Source: Coraliomargarita sp965656715
GTDB lineage: Bacteria; Verrucomicrobiota; Verrucomicrobiia; Opitutales; Coraliomargaritaceae
Length of the DNA stretch: 64,000 bases
NCBI GenBank assembly: GCA_965656715.1
Contig: CBFHLR010000007.1
Coordinates: 1-64,000 of the forward strand
Reading direction: 5' to 3'
The notes under the pieces: generated by a model
What the model was told of the DNA's origin: nothing
Database searches by the model: none
The model's input: only the letters and a program-made list of their open reading frames with translations
Shown: in pieces, positions 15,259 through 23,792 of the stretch
Numbering within the stretch: the first letter of the stretch is position 1
How the letters are laid out: each line of letters opens with the position of its first letter
Program-made: the position numbers and the translations under genes

Positions 15259-15651
15259 TTAGTGGAGCAGCCTTACTTTGTAGGCTTTAAACCACTTATC
15301 GTAGGTCACGATGGTCGACTTCAGGCGTGTCGCTTGTGCAATGATGATCCGATCAAACGGATCGGCGTGGTGGTCGGGGAGCTGCACGGCTGCCGCAAAG
15401 TCGCCTGAGTTGACGGGCACTTCGGTAAGTGCGTAGTGTTCGACGCATTGCTGCCAAAAGGTTTCGGGTTTGAGCCCTTTGGGGAACTTTAAGTTGCCGC
15501 GCTTGTGTTTGAGGCAGAGCTCAAAGCAGCTGCAGGCGGAAAGGTAGACGCAGTCGGCGTCTTCGATGGCTTGCAGGGCTTTGTTGCTGAGTGGCTTGTC
15601 GGCGACTCCGGCGAGCGAGAGGAGGGCACAGGTATCGAGGATTACATCCAT
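15259..15651 (-). CDS. VapC-like PIN-domain toxin
   Basis: 130 residues. The metal site is visible as LDTCALLSLAG at the start, CFELCLK in the middle and DHHADPFDRIIIAQA followed by VTYDKWF near the end, the standard order for the PIN subgroup that includes VapC ribonucleases. The start overlaps the upstream antitoxin gene by 10 bp. It is distinct in sequence from the PIN protein at 14537-14941, so this is a second, independent module and not a duplication. Confidence 0.87.
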   Translation of the reverse strand: MDVILDTCALLSLAGVADKPLSNKALQAIEDADCVYLSACSCFELCLKHKRGNLKFPKGLKPETFWQQCVEHYALTEVPVNSGDFAAAVQLPDHHADPFDRIIIAQATRLKSTIVTYDKWFKAYKVRLLH

Positions 15652-15869
15652 CCTTCAAGGTCGGCTGGATCGACAGGTGCAGTTGCTTCGTCAGCGCTCA
15701 CGCTTGGCTTGCCTTTGAATAAGGGCTTGGTCGGTCGGGTCTTTGTTTGATGGGGCACCAAGTCGAACCATGGTTTGCCGTTCTTGCAGATCGTCACGGT
15801 CTCGCCGGCATTGGCCAGGTTTCCGTATTTGCTGAGGTTGTTCTTTGCCTCTCGGATTGCGATCTTCAT
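15642..15869 (-). CDS. Phd/YefM-family antitoxin
   Basis: 75 residues. MKIAIREAKNNLSKYGNLA followed by AGETVTICKNGKPWFDLVP is the typical Phd/YefM N-terminal DNA-binding fold. The C-terminal 30 residues (KPLFKGKPSVSADEATAPVD) are likely the flexible toxin-binding part. Its gene overlaps the PIN toxin gene at 15259-15651. The transcript appears to start close to or at the ATG, because the putative -10 box lies only about 6 bp upstream of it. Confidence 0.85.
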   Translation of the reverse strand: MKIAIREAKNNLSKYGNLANAGETVTICKNGKPWFDLVPHQTKTRPTKPLFKGKPSVSADEATAPVDPADLEGWM

Positions 15870-15874
15870 GTCAA

Positions 15875-15904
15875 AAATGTAGCTACAGTGGCTACATTTG
15901 TCAA
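15875..15904 (-). promoter_or_regulatory. promoter and operator of TA pair 2, near-leaderless
   Basis: On the minus strand TTGACA (15899-15904), a 17-bp spacer and TACATT (15876-15881) make a good sigma-70 promoter. The spacer and -10 lie within a perfect 9-bp inverted repeat (AAATGTAGC/GCTACATTT, 15875-15899). Only about 6 bp separate the -10 box from the ATG, so the mRNA would have little or no leader. Confidence 0.7.
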
Positions 15905-15917
15905 TTGGATTGCCGAT

Positions 15918-16640
15918 TCACTTTGCTTCTAGCGTAGCACTGACAATGGCATGTAATTCTTCTCCCTCCACGTGACTGCCAGAGACTCTGGTGAGTGGAT
16001 CATCGAACAGTGTGTGCAGGAATACACAGGCGACGAGAAAGGTTCCTTTGGCTGAAGGGTGCGAGCCATCTGGACGATACAGTGCTTCGCCGAGGGCGGG
16101 GTCTTGTTCGCGCACCTTGGACCAGACGTTGCCAATAGGAGCTAGTAGCGCGTCGTTTTCCTCTGCCGCGGTTGTGTAGGCCTCGGTGAGTTTGGACTGC
16201 ATGGTGGCGTAGTCGGGAAGCAATTCCGGGTTGCGCTTGTCGCCATCTTTTCGGCCCCAAGTAAGATAAAGCACAGGCGTGGCATCCGCATCTGAGATCA
16301 GCTCACATAGTTCGGCTGTAGATTTTTGAAAGGATGCGGTATGCGCGCCGCCGAGTGCGGGCGTCTGGCTTTGCTCTTGGAGCACTACGTAGTTCCAATT
16401 TCCAGTGCGGATGGCGTCTCGAGTGGCTTCGCTGTCTAGGTGCTTTTGCAGCGTAAAGCCGCCGCGTGTAATGAATTGGAGTTCAGCTGCCGAGTTTGGC
16501 GACTGTTTAAGGAGGGCAGGCAAGGCGCTTTTTAGTGGAGCCGTGTAGCTGTTGCCGATGAAGAGGACGCGGATGTCTTCTGCGTTTGTTAGGCAGCTTG
16601 CGGTGAGTAGGAAGACTAAGGATTTGTAGAGAGATTTCAT
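15918..16640 (-). CDS. secreted SGNH-hydrolase-like protein (DUF4886-like)
   Basis: 240 residues from the ATG at 16640, which starts a clean signal peptide (MKSLYKSLVFLLTASCLTNA). After it comes RVLFIGNSYTA, the block I variant with the nucleophile Ser. GGFTLQKHL and VVLQEQSQTP follow, and DGSHPSAKGTFLVACV supplies the catalytic Asp and His. It likely hydrolyses an ester on a carbohydrate or lipid in the periplasm, but the substrate is unknown. A longer frame upstream adds a non-signal leader that runs through a hairpin repeat, so I rejected it. Confidence 0.8.
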   Translation of the reverse strand: MKSLYKSLVFLLTASCLTNAEDIRVLFIGNSYTAPLKSALPALLKQSPNSAAELQFITRGGFTLQKHLDSEATRDAIRTGNWNYVVLQEQSQTPALGGAHTASFQKSTAELCELISDADATPVLYLTWGRKDGDKRNPELLPDYATMQSKLTEAYTTAAEENDALLAPIGNVWSKVREQDPALGEALYRPDGSHPSAKGTFLVACVFLHTLFDDPLTRVSGSHVEGEELHAIVSATLEAK

Positions 16641-16717
16641 TATATGTGTGGGAGGAGCGTTGAATCTAATACCGCTTTGAAGAAGGTATGGCCTAGTGTT
16701 GTAGAAAAAATCGTTGC

Positions 16718-16795
16718 TGTAGGGCTTCTGCTTGCAGAATGCCGCGCTAACCAAAGCTCTTCCAGCGGCGGCATCGTGCAAGCACGAGCCCTACA
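16718..16795. repeat. 78-bp palindromic hairpin element
   Basis: Ends are TGTAGGGC..TGCTTGCA and TGCAAGCA..GCCCTACA. Inner arms ATGCCGC.CT and AG.GCGGCAT also pair, so nearly the whole element folds on itself. It resembles a REP or MITE unit between the hydrolase and lipoprotein genes. Confidence 0.75.
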
Positions 16796-16852
16796 AAAGA
16801 CAATAAGGCCAAACCTTTCTCGAATAGGTATAAGTTGTGTCGTTGTGGCTCG

Positions 16853-16884
16853 AAAAAAAACCTCTGCCTGAGTGGCGGAGGTTT
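16853..16884 (-). terminator. Rho-independent terminator of the DUF3313-like gene
   Basis: The minus strand reads AAACCTCCGCC, a loop, GGCAGAGGTT and eight T. It lies 25 bp after the stop codon of the lipoprotein gene. Confidence 0.88.
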
Positions 16885-16908
16885 GAGTGAACGTGTTGTT
16901 TGTTTGGC

Positions 16909-17577
16909 TTAGAATTCTTGTTTGATGAATTCACCAACGTTGTGAGCCCACTTGTCTAGAATGGGTTCGATGCGCTCGAATGTGATCTTTTCGTTCGCAC
17001 CGATGTCACTGCCAAAGTCTTTGCGTATGCAGGTGATAAGCACTGCTGAACTCTCACTGTCCATGAGCTCGGACTCGACTAGAATGGTAACTGAGGAATC
17101 GCGCATGCCTGCTGCTTCGCCTGCGGTTGTGACTGCAAAGGTGATTGGTGTGTAAGAATACCAAGAGTAGTCGCTGAAGCCCTTGGCAACTGATGTGATT
17201 GCTACGCGTAGGCGCGCGGTCGTTGGGCCGGGTTCGCTGACGATTTTAATTTCTTCGCCGATTTCCTCTCTGAGGTCGGCATTGAGATGCTTGAGAATTT
17301 TCGTGAGGGTCGGGTAGTCAATGTCCTCATCTGCTTGGAGCTGTGGATAGAAAATGACGGGATCCAAAATGATGGAGTCATATTTGCCCTGGAGCATGAC
17401 GTCGCTCTTCCAGAAGAGAATCGGCTTATTGTCGATGGGCGACTTGCCTGCTTGCAGATTGCTGTAATCACCGAGGAAGCCGGAGTAATTGCTATCTTTT
17501 GCAGTCTTGGTCGCGCAGCCGGAGATAAGCAGCGATATCACTAGGATGGAGAGGGAGAACAGGATACTTTTTTGCAT
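16909..17577 (-). CDS. DUF3313-like lipoprotein
   Basis: 222 residues with a lipoprotein signal peptide ending in the lipobox LISGC (Cys about 21). NYSGFLGDYSNLQAG follows immediately, the hallmark of DUF3313 lipoproteins. The rest is an alpha/beta domain with YDSIILDPVIFYPQ and an Asp-rich stretch. The acceptor residue after Cys is Ala, which in enterobacterial rules favours outer-membrane sorting. Function is not established. It stands alone with its own terminator, divergent from thrC. Confidence 0.8.
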   Translation of the reverse strand: MQKSILFSLSILVISLLISGCATKTAKDSNYSGFLGDYSNLQAGKSPIDNKPILFWKSDVMLQGKYDSIILDPVIFYPQLQADEDIDYPTLTKILKHLNADLREEIGEEIKIVSEPGPTTARLRVAITSVAKGFSDYSWYSYTPITFAVTTAGEAAGMRDSSVTILVESELMDSESSAVLITCIRKDFGSDIGANEKITFERIEPILDKWAHNVGEFIKQEF

Positions 17578-17745
17578 AGTTTGTTGTGACGTCGATGTTT
17601 GTGGTCAACGCGCTTAGTATGGGAGACGAGTGGGCGAAATCAATCTAGATTTGAAGACGTTGAGTTAAAACTCGTAATTCTGATTCCTCTTTGAGCGGAT
17701 GAATTGTCTGTTGACTCTGAGCGCTGGAAATTTGTCCTTTCGGAC

Positions 17746-19104
17746 ATGCAATTTATCAGCACACGTGGCCAAGTGCCGCCCGTTTCGTTTTCGACCGCCG
17801 TGGAGCAGGGCCTCGCTCCTGATGGCGGCCTCTATCTGCCCGAGCAGTTGCCTGATTTGACGCCATACTTGAAGGACTGGTCGAACTTCAGCTATGCGGA
17901 ACTCTGCGAGGCGTTTTTTGCGATCTTTGCTACAGATATCCCTCGTGAGGAGTTGAGTGGGATCGTGCAGCGCTCATATACGAAATTTGATGATCCGAAT
18001 ATTGCGCCCATCCAGAAGTTGAACGACCAGACCTATGTGCTCGAGTTGTTCCATGGTCCGACGCTGGCGTTCAAGGACTTTGCATTGCAACTCTTGGGCA
18101 ATCTATATGAGGCGCAGATTGCTCGGACTGGGCGCCCCATCTCGGTGCTTGGTGCGACTTCAGGTGATACGGGCGCAGCTGCGATCCATGGTCTGCTTGG
18201 GAAGAAGGGCGTAACGACCTTTATCCTGTATCCAGATGGCCGTGTGTCGCCGTTGCAGGAACGTCAAATGACCTGCACTGAGGCGGACAATGTATTCCCA
18301 CTTGCGATCCAGGGCAGTTTTGACGATGCACAGACTGCGATGAAGACGGTTTTTGAAGATCGTGAATTTGCGGAAGAAGTGGGTCTTTCTGCGGTGAATT
18401 CAATCAATCTCGCGCGTATTCTGGCGCAATGTGTTTACTATCTGTCCGCGTTCTTCCGTTTGCCGGAGGATATTCGCGAGCAGACGACTTTCGTCGTGCC
18501 AACAGGTAACTTTGGTAACGTGCTTGCTGGATGGCTTGTGCAGCGAATGGGCGTGCCGATGAAGGGCTTCCGTGTGGCAACCAACCAGAACGACATCTTA
18601 CACCGTTTGTTCTCAACCGGCACCTACCAACTCGATGCGGTTGCGCCAAGCCTGGCTCCGTCGATGGACATTCAAGTCGCATCCAACTTCGAGCGTTTCC
18701 TCTACTATGCGGTAGATGGCGATGCCGCTAAGGTGGGTGAGATTATCAGCACCTTTAAGTCTAGCGGCAAATACGTGTTTGAGAATTTCAAGGCAGAAGG
18801 CTTCAGTAGCTCTCGAACCGATGACGCGGAGATCGCGGAAATTATCAAGCGTGTGTATACGCAGTTTGAGTATGTGGCCGATCCGCATACTGCCTGTGGT
18901 TTTGCGCCGTCTAGAGATCAGGGGCCGGAGATTATACTTTCAACCGCGCATCCTGCGAAGTTCCCCGATACGATTCAGGACGCGATCGGTGTGGATTCAA
19001 CGCACCCGAGCTTAGAGGAGTTGAAGGCGCGCGAGGTGTTCAAGCATCATGTCGAACCGACGCCTGAGGCGATTAAGGCGTTCATGCGTGAGCATGTCGG
19101 GTAA
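17746..19104 (+). CDS. thrC: threonine synthase
   Basis: PLP enzyme converting O-phosphohomoserine to threonine. 452 residues from the ATG at 17746, which yields the family start MQFISTRGQVPPVSFSTAV. A TTG 14 codons earlier would add unconserved residues. Visible motifs are GLAPDGGLYLPE, LFHGPTLAFKDFALQLLG with the PLP lysine in AFKD, LGATSGDTGAAAIHG for phosphate binding, and VVPTGNFGNVLAGW. The length fits the E. coli/yeast-type subgroup. No hom or thrB is adjacent. It is followed by a good terminator. Confidence 0.95.
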   Translation: MQFISTRGQVPPVSFSTAVEQGLAPDGGLYLPEQLPDLTPYLKDWSNFSYAELCEAFFAIFATDIPREELSGIVQRSYTKFDDPNIAPIQKLNDQTYVLELFHGPTLAFKDFALQLLGNLYEAQIARTGRPISVLGATSGDTGAAAIHGLLGKKGVTTFILYPDGRVSPLQERQMTCTEADNVFPLAIQGSFDDAQTAMKTVFEDREFAEEVGLSAVNSINLARILAQCVYYLSAFFRLPEDIREQTTFVVPTGNFGNVLAGWLVQRMGVPMKGFRVATNQNDILHRLFSTGTYQLDAVAPSLAPSMDIQVASNFERFLYYAVDGDAAKVGEIISTFKSSGKYVFENFKAEGFSSSRTDDAEIAEIIKRVYTQFEYVADPHTACGFAPSRDQGPEIILSTAHPAKFPDTIQDAIGVDSTHPSLEELKAREVFKHHVEPTPEAIKAFMREHVG

Positions 19105-19117
19105 GCTCATTTCCCAG

Positions 19118-19151
19118 AAGGGACGGCGAGGATGTCGTCCCTTTATTTTTT
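19118..19151 (+). terminator. Rho-independent terminator of thrC
   Basis: AAGGGACG, a loop and CGTCCCTT, followed by a T-rich run. It sits 14 bp after thrC and touches the 3' end of the convergent glutaredoxin gene. Confidence 0.85.
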
Positions 19152-19413
19152 ATCGAATTCCCAGTGCTTGTTTGACCGCAGGTGCTTTCTTGAGTGCGAC
19201 CTGAAATTCGCCGATGTCGAAGTCGGCGACAATGAAGTCTCCGTAAGCAAAGGTGGGGGCTTTATTCTGGCCGCTGAGTTTGACCATTTGTTCCATGAAG
19301 GGCTTGTTGGCGCGCACTTCGCGAAGCTCAACTTGCAGGCCTTGTGTTTGAAAGTAGCTGATGGCTTCGTTGCACCATGGGCAGCCGGATTTGATGTAGA
19401 GGATGGGTGTCAT
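19150..19413 (-). CDS. glutaredoxin-like thiol oxidoreductase
   Basis: 87 residues, full length for a glutaredoxin. The redox site CPWC is at residues 11-14. The cis-Pro segment KAPTFAYGDF at about 51-60 is present, but the usual TVPQIF form has an Ala before Pro. This divergence makes its preferred substrate (glutathione or thioredoxin system) uncertain. The gene is convergent with thrC, and a hexamer-repeat hairpin precedes its start. Confidence 0.85.
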   Translation of the reverse strand: MTPILYIKSGCPWCNEAISYFQTQGLQVELREVRANKPFMEQMVKLSGQNKAPTFAYGDFIVADFDIGEFQVALKKAPAVKQALGIR

Positions 19414-19419
19414 GTTATA

Positions 19420-19498
19420 CTAATCTTAATCGTAATCCTAATCTTACTCCTAATCTATTGTTGGGGATTATGATTAAGAGTAGGATTAAGATTAGGAG
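19420..19498. repeat. hexamer-repeat hairpin, copy 2
   Basis: The left arm can be read as TAATCT, TAATCG, TAATCC, TAATCT, TACTCC, TAATCT. After a turn at about 19458-19466 the right arm reads ATTATG, ATTAAG, AGTAGG, ATTAAG, ATTAGG. The arms pair over about 35 bp with roughly six mismatches. It lies between hemA (3' side) and the glutaredoxin start. Same design as 2735-2814. Confidence 0.8.
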
Positions 19499-19501
19499 TT
19501 T

Positions 19502-20542
19502 TTAAAGTGCTCTGCGGCGGAGTTGCAACCAGAGGTTCCACGCGTGGGCTTTGAGAATGGTGCGGGCTTTGTCTATTTCGGCTGTGCGCAGGGCTAGGTT
19601 TTCGTTGGCTATGGTCGAGAGGTCGTCGAGGTTATAGAGATAGACGTTGTCTATTTCCTCGACGGCTGGATCGATGTCGCGCGGCATGGCGAGATCGATG
19701 AGGAAGAGTGGCTGGGCACGGCGCTGCTTGAGTGCAGCGCGAATCGTGTCGGGTGTGAGGATGGCGCCTGGTGCGGCAGTAGAGCTGATGATGATGTCGA
19801 AGCGGTGCAGCTGGTTGACGAAGTCTTCAAAGTCGATAGCGGCGCCACCGAACTGATGGGCGAGCTGGTGAGCGTGTTCAAATGTTCGGCTGCTGACGCT
19901 AATGTCGGCGACGCCGCGGCTCTTGAGGGCTTGTGCGGTGAGTTCTCCCACTTCGCCGGAGCCAAGTAGGAGCACGCGGCTGTTTTTAAGCTGGCCAAAG
20001 ATACGGTTGGCCAAGTCGACGGCGACATTGCCGATACTGACCTGACCTCTGGTGATGCCTGTTTGGGTGCGCGCAGCTTTGGCGGCTTGAAAGCTCTTTT
20101 CGAAGAGGCGGTTGAGTGCTGTGCCGGTGCAACCAGCCGCTTTCGCCTCAGCGTAGGCGGATTTCATCTGGCCGAGGATTTCAGTTTCGCCGACCATTTG
20201 GGAGTCGAGTCCGGTCGAGACTTCGAAGGCATGTTGCAATGCATCGAGACTCGTATGTTGAAAGGCATGTTGCTCGAAAAGTTCGACGGGAACTTCGTGT
20301 TTGTGGCAGAAGAGGTCGCGCACCCGATGGGCCACTTCAGGGCTTTTTGCCAAACCATAGATCTCCAAGCGGTTGCATGTCCCCAGCACGAGGCTCTCGC
20401 GCAATCCAGGCATCGCCTTGAGTGCGTCTTGCAACTCCTGTGCCTCGTCTGCGCTCAGAGCGAAGCGCTCGCGCACTTCGAGCGGCGTTTTGTGGTGGGA
20501 GCAGCCCAACACAAACAATGACTGTAGGGCATCTTCACTCAT
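19502..20542 (-). CDS. hemA: glutamyl-tRNA reductase
   Basis: NADPH-dependent reduction of glutamyl-tRNA to glutamate-1-semialdehyde, first committed step of C5 heme synthesis. 346 residues from the ATG at 20542, slightly shorter than the usual 400-plus, so the C-terminal dimerisation part is reduced. The catalytic Cys is in LVLGTCNRLEIYG (Cys about 56), then AFEVSTGLDSQMVGETEILG, and the Rossmann site RVLLLGSGEVGELTAQAL. Its start overlaps the stop of the upstream CcsA/HemX-like gene (ATGA), so the two are translationally coupled. Confidence 0.94.
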   Translation of the reverse strand: MSEDALQSLFVLGCSHHKTPLEVRERFALSADEAQELQDALKAMPGLRESLVLGTCNRLEIYGLAKSPEVAHRVRDLFCHKHEVPVELFEQHAFQHTSLDALQHAFEVSTGLDSQMVGETEILGQMKSAYAEAKAAGCTGTALNRLFEKSFQAAKAARTQTGITRGQVSIGNVAVDLANRIFGQLKNSRVLLLGSGEVGELTAQALKSRGVADISVSSRTFEHAHQLAHQFGGAAIDFEDFVNQLHRFDIIISSTAAPGAILTPDTIRAALKQRRAQPLFLIDLAMPRDIDPAVEEIDNVYLYNLDDLSTIANENLALRTAEIDKARTILKAHAWNLWLQLRRRAL

Positions 20543-21408
20543 TGCTGTTCGGGAACGGTCTGCCACTCAACTGTGTCGTGGGCTTCCTTTACGGTGCGGG
20601 CCGATTCGACTGGCCAAAGAGAGAGTAGGGCGAAAATGAAGAGTGCGATGGACGCGATCGCGTGGCGGCGTGTGACGAGCTTGTTTTGAATGCGTAGCAC
20701 CACCACGGTGAGGTAGCCGAGCCAGACCAGGCAGGTGACGCTGAGTTTGAAGACTGGCACACGATCGCTATTTCCAAACCAGAAGACTGCGCCGAAAAGC
20801 AGTGCTGCAGTTAGGCAACCGACACCGGTAATAAGCAATCGGTAGCCGATGGTATCGAGCTGTTGAACAGAGGGTAGGTATTGATAGATGCCTTTGAATT
20901 GCTTCTTTTTAAGGCCGTGCTGTTGGATCAGGAACATGACCGATACCAGCGCCACGATCGCGAAGACACCGTAGCTGAAGATTGCGAGTGCGGCGTGGAG
21001 CTCAATCCAGGGGTTGCCACCAAAGATGCCGGCTGGGTAAGCGCGGTCCCAGGCTGGAATTAGGAGTGAGATGCCCGAGAGTGCGGTGGCCAGAGCCGCA
21101 GTGAAGAATCCCAGCACGCGCAGCCGGAAGACAGGACCGATGATGAAATACAGCAGGACGAAGGACCAGCAGATGAACTGCGTGATTTCAAATGGATTGC
21201 CGAGCGGGCAGCCTTTGACCTCCATTCCGCGTAAGTTCAATCCCAATGTTTGAATTGCGAAACCTCCGCAGAGCAGGGTGAAGATTGTGGTGCGAGGATA
21301 GTTTTTGCACATCAACAGACCGAGCAAGCCAGTGACAAAGGCGCCCAAATAAATGAGGGTGCCGATGGTTAGTGCGCTGCGATCAGTTATGGCAAGTAAG
21401 TCGAACAT
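20539..21408 (-). CDS. CcsA/HemX-like cytochrome c assembly membrane protein
   Basis: 289 residues with about eight hydrophobic helices, in the form of the CcmF/CcsA/HemX family. The segment NPWIELHAALAIFSYGVFAI carries a His in the position typical for heme-handling members, and His/Arg residues flank other helices. In many bacteria a hemX-type gene precedes hemA, and here they overlap by 4 bp. It may influence GluTR level or handle heme for cytochrome c maturation; sequence alone does not decide. No ccsB/resB is adjacent. Confidence 0.8.
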   Translation of the reverse strand: MFDLLAITDRSALTIGTLIYLGAFVTGLLGLLMCKNYPRTTIFTLLCGGFAIQTLGLNLRGMEVKGCPLGNPFEITQFICWSFVLLYFIIGPVFRLRVLGFFTAALATALSGISLLIPAWDRAYPAGIFGGNPWIELHAALAIFSYGVFAIVALVSVMFLIQQHGLKKKQFKGIYQYLPSVQQLDTIGYRLLITGVGCLTAALLFGAVFWFGNSDRVPVFKLSVTCLVWLGYLTVVVLRIQNKLVTRRHAIASIALFIFALLSLWPVESARTVKEAHDTVEWQTVPEQQ

Positions 21409-21510
21409 GTTTGATGATACTCGGCTTATGCCGAGACTGAGAAGTTAGACTGAGCGTTTGGCAGCTGTCCAGTCAGCAGACGCGCGATATTATGGCCTTG
21501 GATTTGACCT

Positions 21511-21545
21511 AAAAAAGCCTGCCGGATGTGTCCGGCAGGCTTTTT
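21511..21545. terminator. bidirectional-looking Rho-independent terminator
   Basis: AAAAAAGCCTGCCGGA, a short loop and TCCGGCAGGCTTTTT. On the minus strand it ends the Lys/Ala-rich protein gene 28 bp upstream. Confidence 0.92.
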
Positions 21546-21572
21546 GAACAGGTTAGGTGGTGGCAGGATGAC

Positions 21573-22022
<450 letters not shown>

Positions 22023-22100
22023 GATTAATTTCTAGTTAAGATAATTAGTGGTTGCTGATCAAACGGTCTAAAAAACAAACGTTTTAGATCATTCAACACT

Positions 22101-22123
22101 GCCCCATATAGCAGGTATGGGGC
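22101..22123. other. hairpin between phoU and the Lys/Ala-rich gene
   Basis: GCCCCATA, a 7-nt loop and TATGGGGC. No T run follows on the minus strand, so it may be a weak phoU terminator or part of the next gene's leader. Confidence 0.45.
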
Positions 22124-22181
22124 CAAAATGATACAATAATCTTACTCTAAATTACGTTAAATTTTGATGGCGAAAGCTGCG

Positions 22182-22823
22182 TTACTCGCCAGTCAGCAAA
22201 TAGATGACTTCCTCGGCGAGATTCTTGGAGTGATCCGCGATGCGCTCGATGGAGCGAGAGATCAATGTGATTTCGAAATCGGTGATGTTGTCCGTGTTTG
22301 GGTCACCCTTCTTCGCGAACAGTTTGTAGTTTTCACGGTTGAGCTTATCGACCTTCTTGTCGCGATCGATGAGTTCACGTGCGAGCTCGATGTCTTCCTC
22401 GAGGAAGCAGGAGATTGCATCGCTCATCATGCCGAAGGCGATCTCGCTCATCTCTTTGATGGCGCCATAGTTTTCGAGGCGGCCTTCACGTGTGAGAATC
22501 TTCTTGGCGTGCTTGGCGATACTGTGTGCTTCGTCGCCGACGCGCTCGATGTCGTGGCTCGCCTTGATGGCTACAAAGACTAGGCGAACGTCGCTGGAGA
22601 CGGGGCCACGAAGGGTGATGTAACGCACGGCATCGCGGTCGATCTCTTGTTCGAGTTCGTCGATCTCATCGTCGAGAGAGATCGCCTTATCGATTTTAGT
22701 GAGGTCGTTTTCCAGGAAGCCGTCGACGGAGATGCGTGCGGCCTCGTTCGCTTTTTCGCCGATGAGGATCAGCTTGTTTTTGATCTCTTCGAGCTCTGCG
22801 TGAAAGTAGCGGTTCATAGTCAT
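22182..22823 (-). CDS. phoU: phosphate signalling protein PhoU
   Basis: 213 residues with two tandem PhoU three-helix bundles, each with the acidic metal-binding pattern: LDDEIDELEQEIDRDAVRYI with IERVGDEAHSIAKHA, and DKKVDKLNRENYKLF with IERIADHSKNLAEEV. In the family it couples Pst transporter state to the PhoR-PhoB system and restrains phosphate uptake. It is the last gene of the minus-strand pstC-pstA-pstB-phoU unit, 41 bp after pstB. The start could be either of two close Met residues. Confidence 0.95.
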   Translation of the reverse strand: MTMNRYFHAELEEIKNKLILIGEKANEAARISVDGFLENDLTKIDKAISLDDEIDELEQEIDRDAVRYITLRGPVSSDVRLVFVAIKASHDIERVGDEAHSIAKHAKKILTREGRLENYGAIKEMSEIAFGMMSDAISCFLEEDIELARELIDRDKKVDKLNRENYKLFAKKGDPNTDNITDFEITLISRSIERIADHSKNLAEEVIYLLTGE

Positions 22824-22864
22824 GTTTCAGTGGGCTATCGGGTCAGGTAAGGTCGGTGCAGTTC

Positions 22865-23674
22865 TTAACCAAAGCGTCCGGAGACGTAGGCCTCAGTTTG
22901 CGGGTCGCTTGGGTTCATGAAGATATTGTCGGTTACATCATACTCGATGAGCTTGCCGAGATAGAAGAAGGCGGTGCGATCAGAGACACGTGCAGCTTGC
23001 TGCATGTTGTGCGTCACGATCACGATGGTGTAGTCTTTCTTCAGTTCGTGGATGAGCTCTTCAACCTTCGCGGTGGCGATCGGGTCGAGTGCCGAGCAGG
23101 GCTCATCCATGAGGAGAATCTTTGGCTTCACGGCGAGCGCACGGGCGATGCAGAGACGCTGCTGCTGACCACCGGACATGCCGAGTGCACTTTCGTTGAG
23201 GCGGTCTTTGACTTCGTCCCAGAGTGCGGCACCACGGAGGCATTCCTCAACAACGTCATCGAGTTCGCTCTTCTTTTTGATGCCTTGAATGCGCATGCCG
23301 TAGGCGATGTTGTCGTAAATCGACTTCGGGAATGGATTCGACTTTTGGAACACCATGCCGACGTGCTTGCGCAGCTCGATCACGTCGACGTCACGGCCGT
23401 AGATATCGATGTCGCTGATGCGCACGCTGCCACCGGCAATGCGGGCGACGTCGATTAGGTCGTTCATGCGGTTGAAGCAGCGCAGGAAGGTGGACTTGCC
23501 ACAACCGGAGGGTCCGATGAAGGCGGTGACTTCCTTTTCGCGGATGTCCATGTTGATTTTGAACAATGCCTGCGAGTCGCCGTAGCAGAAGTCGAAGTCG
23601 CGCACTTCGATGATGGTCGGTGCATCGGCTTTGGGTGTTGCTGGCTTGGCGGTGGTTTTAATTTCGACGCTCAT
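22865..23674 (-). CDS. pstB: phosphate ABC transporter ATP-binding protein
   Basis: 269 residues. Energises phosphate import through PstA-PstC. Walker A is GPSGCGKST (54-62), the Q-loop region reads GMVFQKSNPFP, the signature is MSGGQQQR, Walker B is ILLMDEPCSALDP and the switch His is in IVTHNMQQA. FLRCFNRMNDLI is characteristic of PstB. The signature has Met rather than Leu before SGGQ, a mild variant. Cotranscribed with pstA upstream and phoU downstream, though an unusual repeat tract fills the 118 bp before it. Confidence 0.97.
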   Translation of the reverse strand: MSVEIKTTAKPATPKADAPTIIEVRDFDFCYGDSQALFKINMDIREKEVTAFIGPSGCGKSTFLRCFNRMNDLIDVARIAGGSVRISDIDIYGRDVDVIELRKHVGMVFQKSNPFPKSIYDNIAYGMRIQGIKKKSELDDVVEECLRGAALWDEVKDRLNESALGMSGGQQQRLCIARALAVKPKILLMDEPCSALDPIATAKVEELIHELKKDYTIVIVTHNMQQAARVSDRTAFFYLGKLIEYDVTDNIFMNPSDPQTEAYVSGRFG

Positions 23675-23692
23675 TTTTCTAGAGTGGGAAAG

Positions 23693-23740
23693 TTTGAATG
23701 TGTGAAGGTGTGAAAGTTGGAAGGTATGAAGGTGGAAACG
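23693..23740. repeat. degenerate tandem tract, 8-bp period, with inverted sequence downstream
   Basis: Six octamers can be read: TTTGAATG, TGTGAAGG, TGTGAAAG, TTGGAAGG, TATGAAGG, TGGAAACG. A short inverted counterpart (ACTTTCATACTTTC) follows at about 23757-23772, then a small GAA-loop hairpin at 23776-23791. The tract lies inside the pstA-pstB intercistronic gap. Confidence 0.6.
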
Positions 23741-23792
23741 TTACTTTTTACTTTGCGACTTTCATACTTTCTGACGCTCGCCGAAGGCGAGT

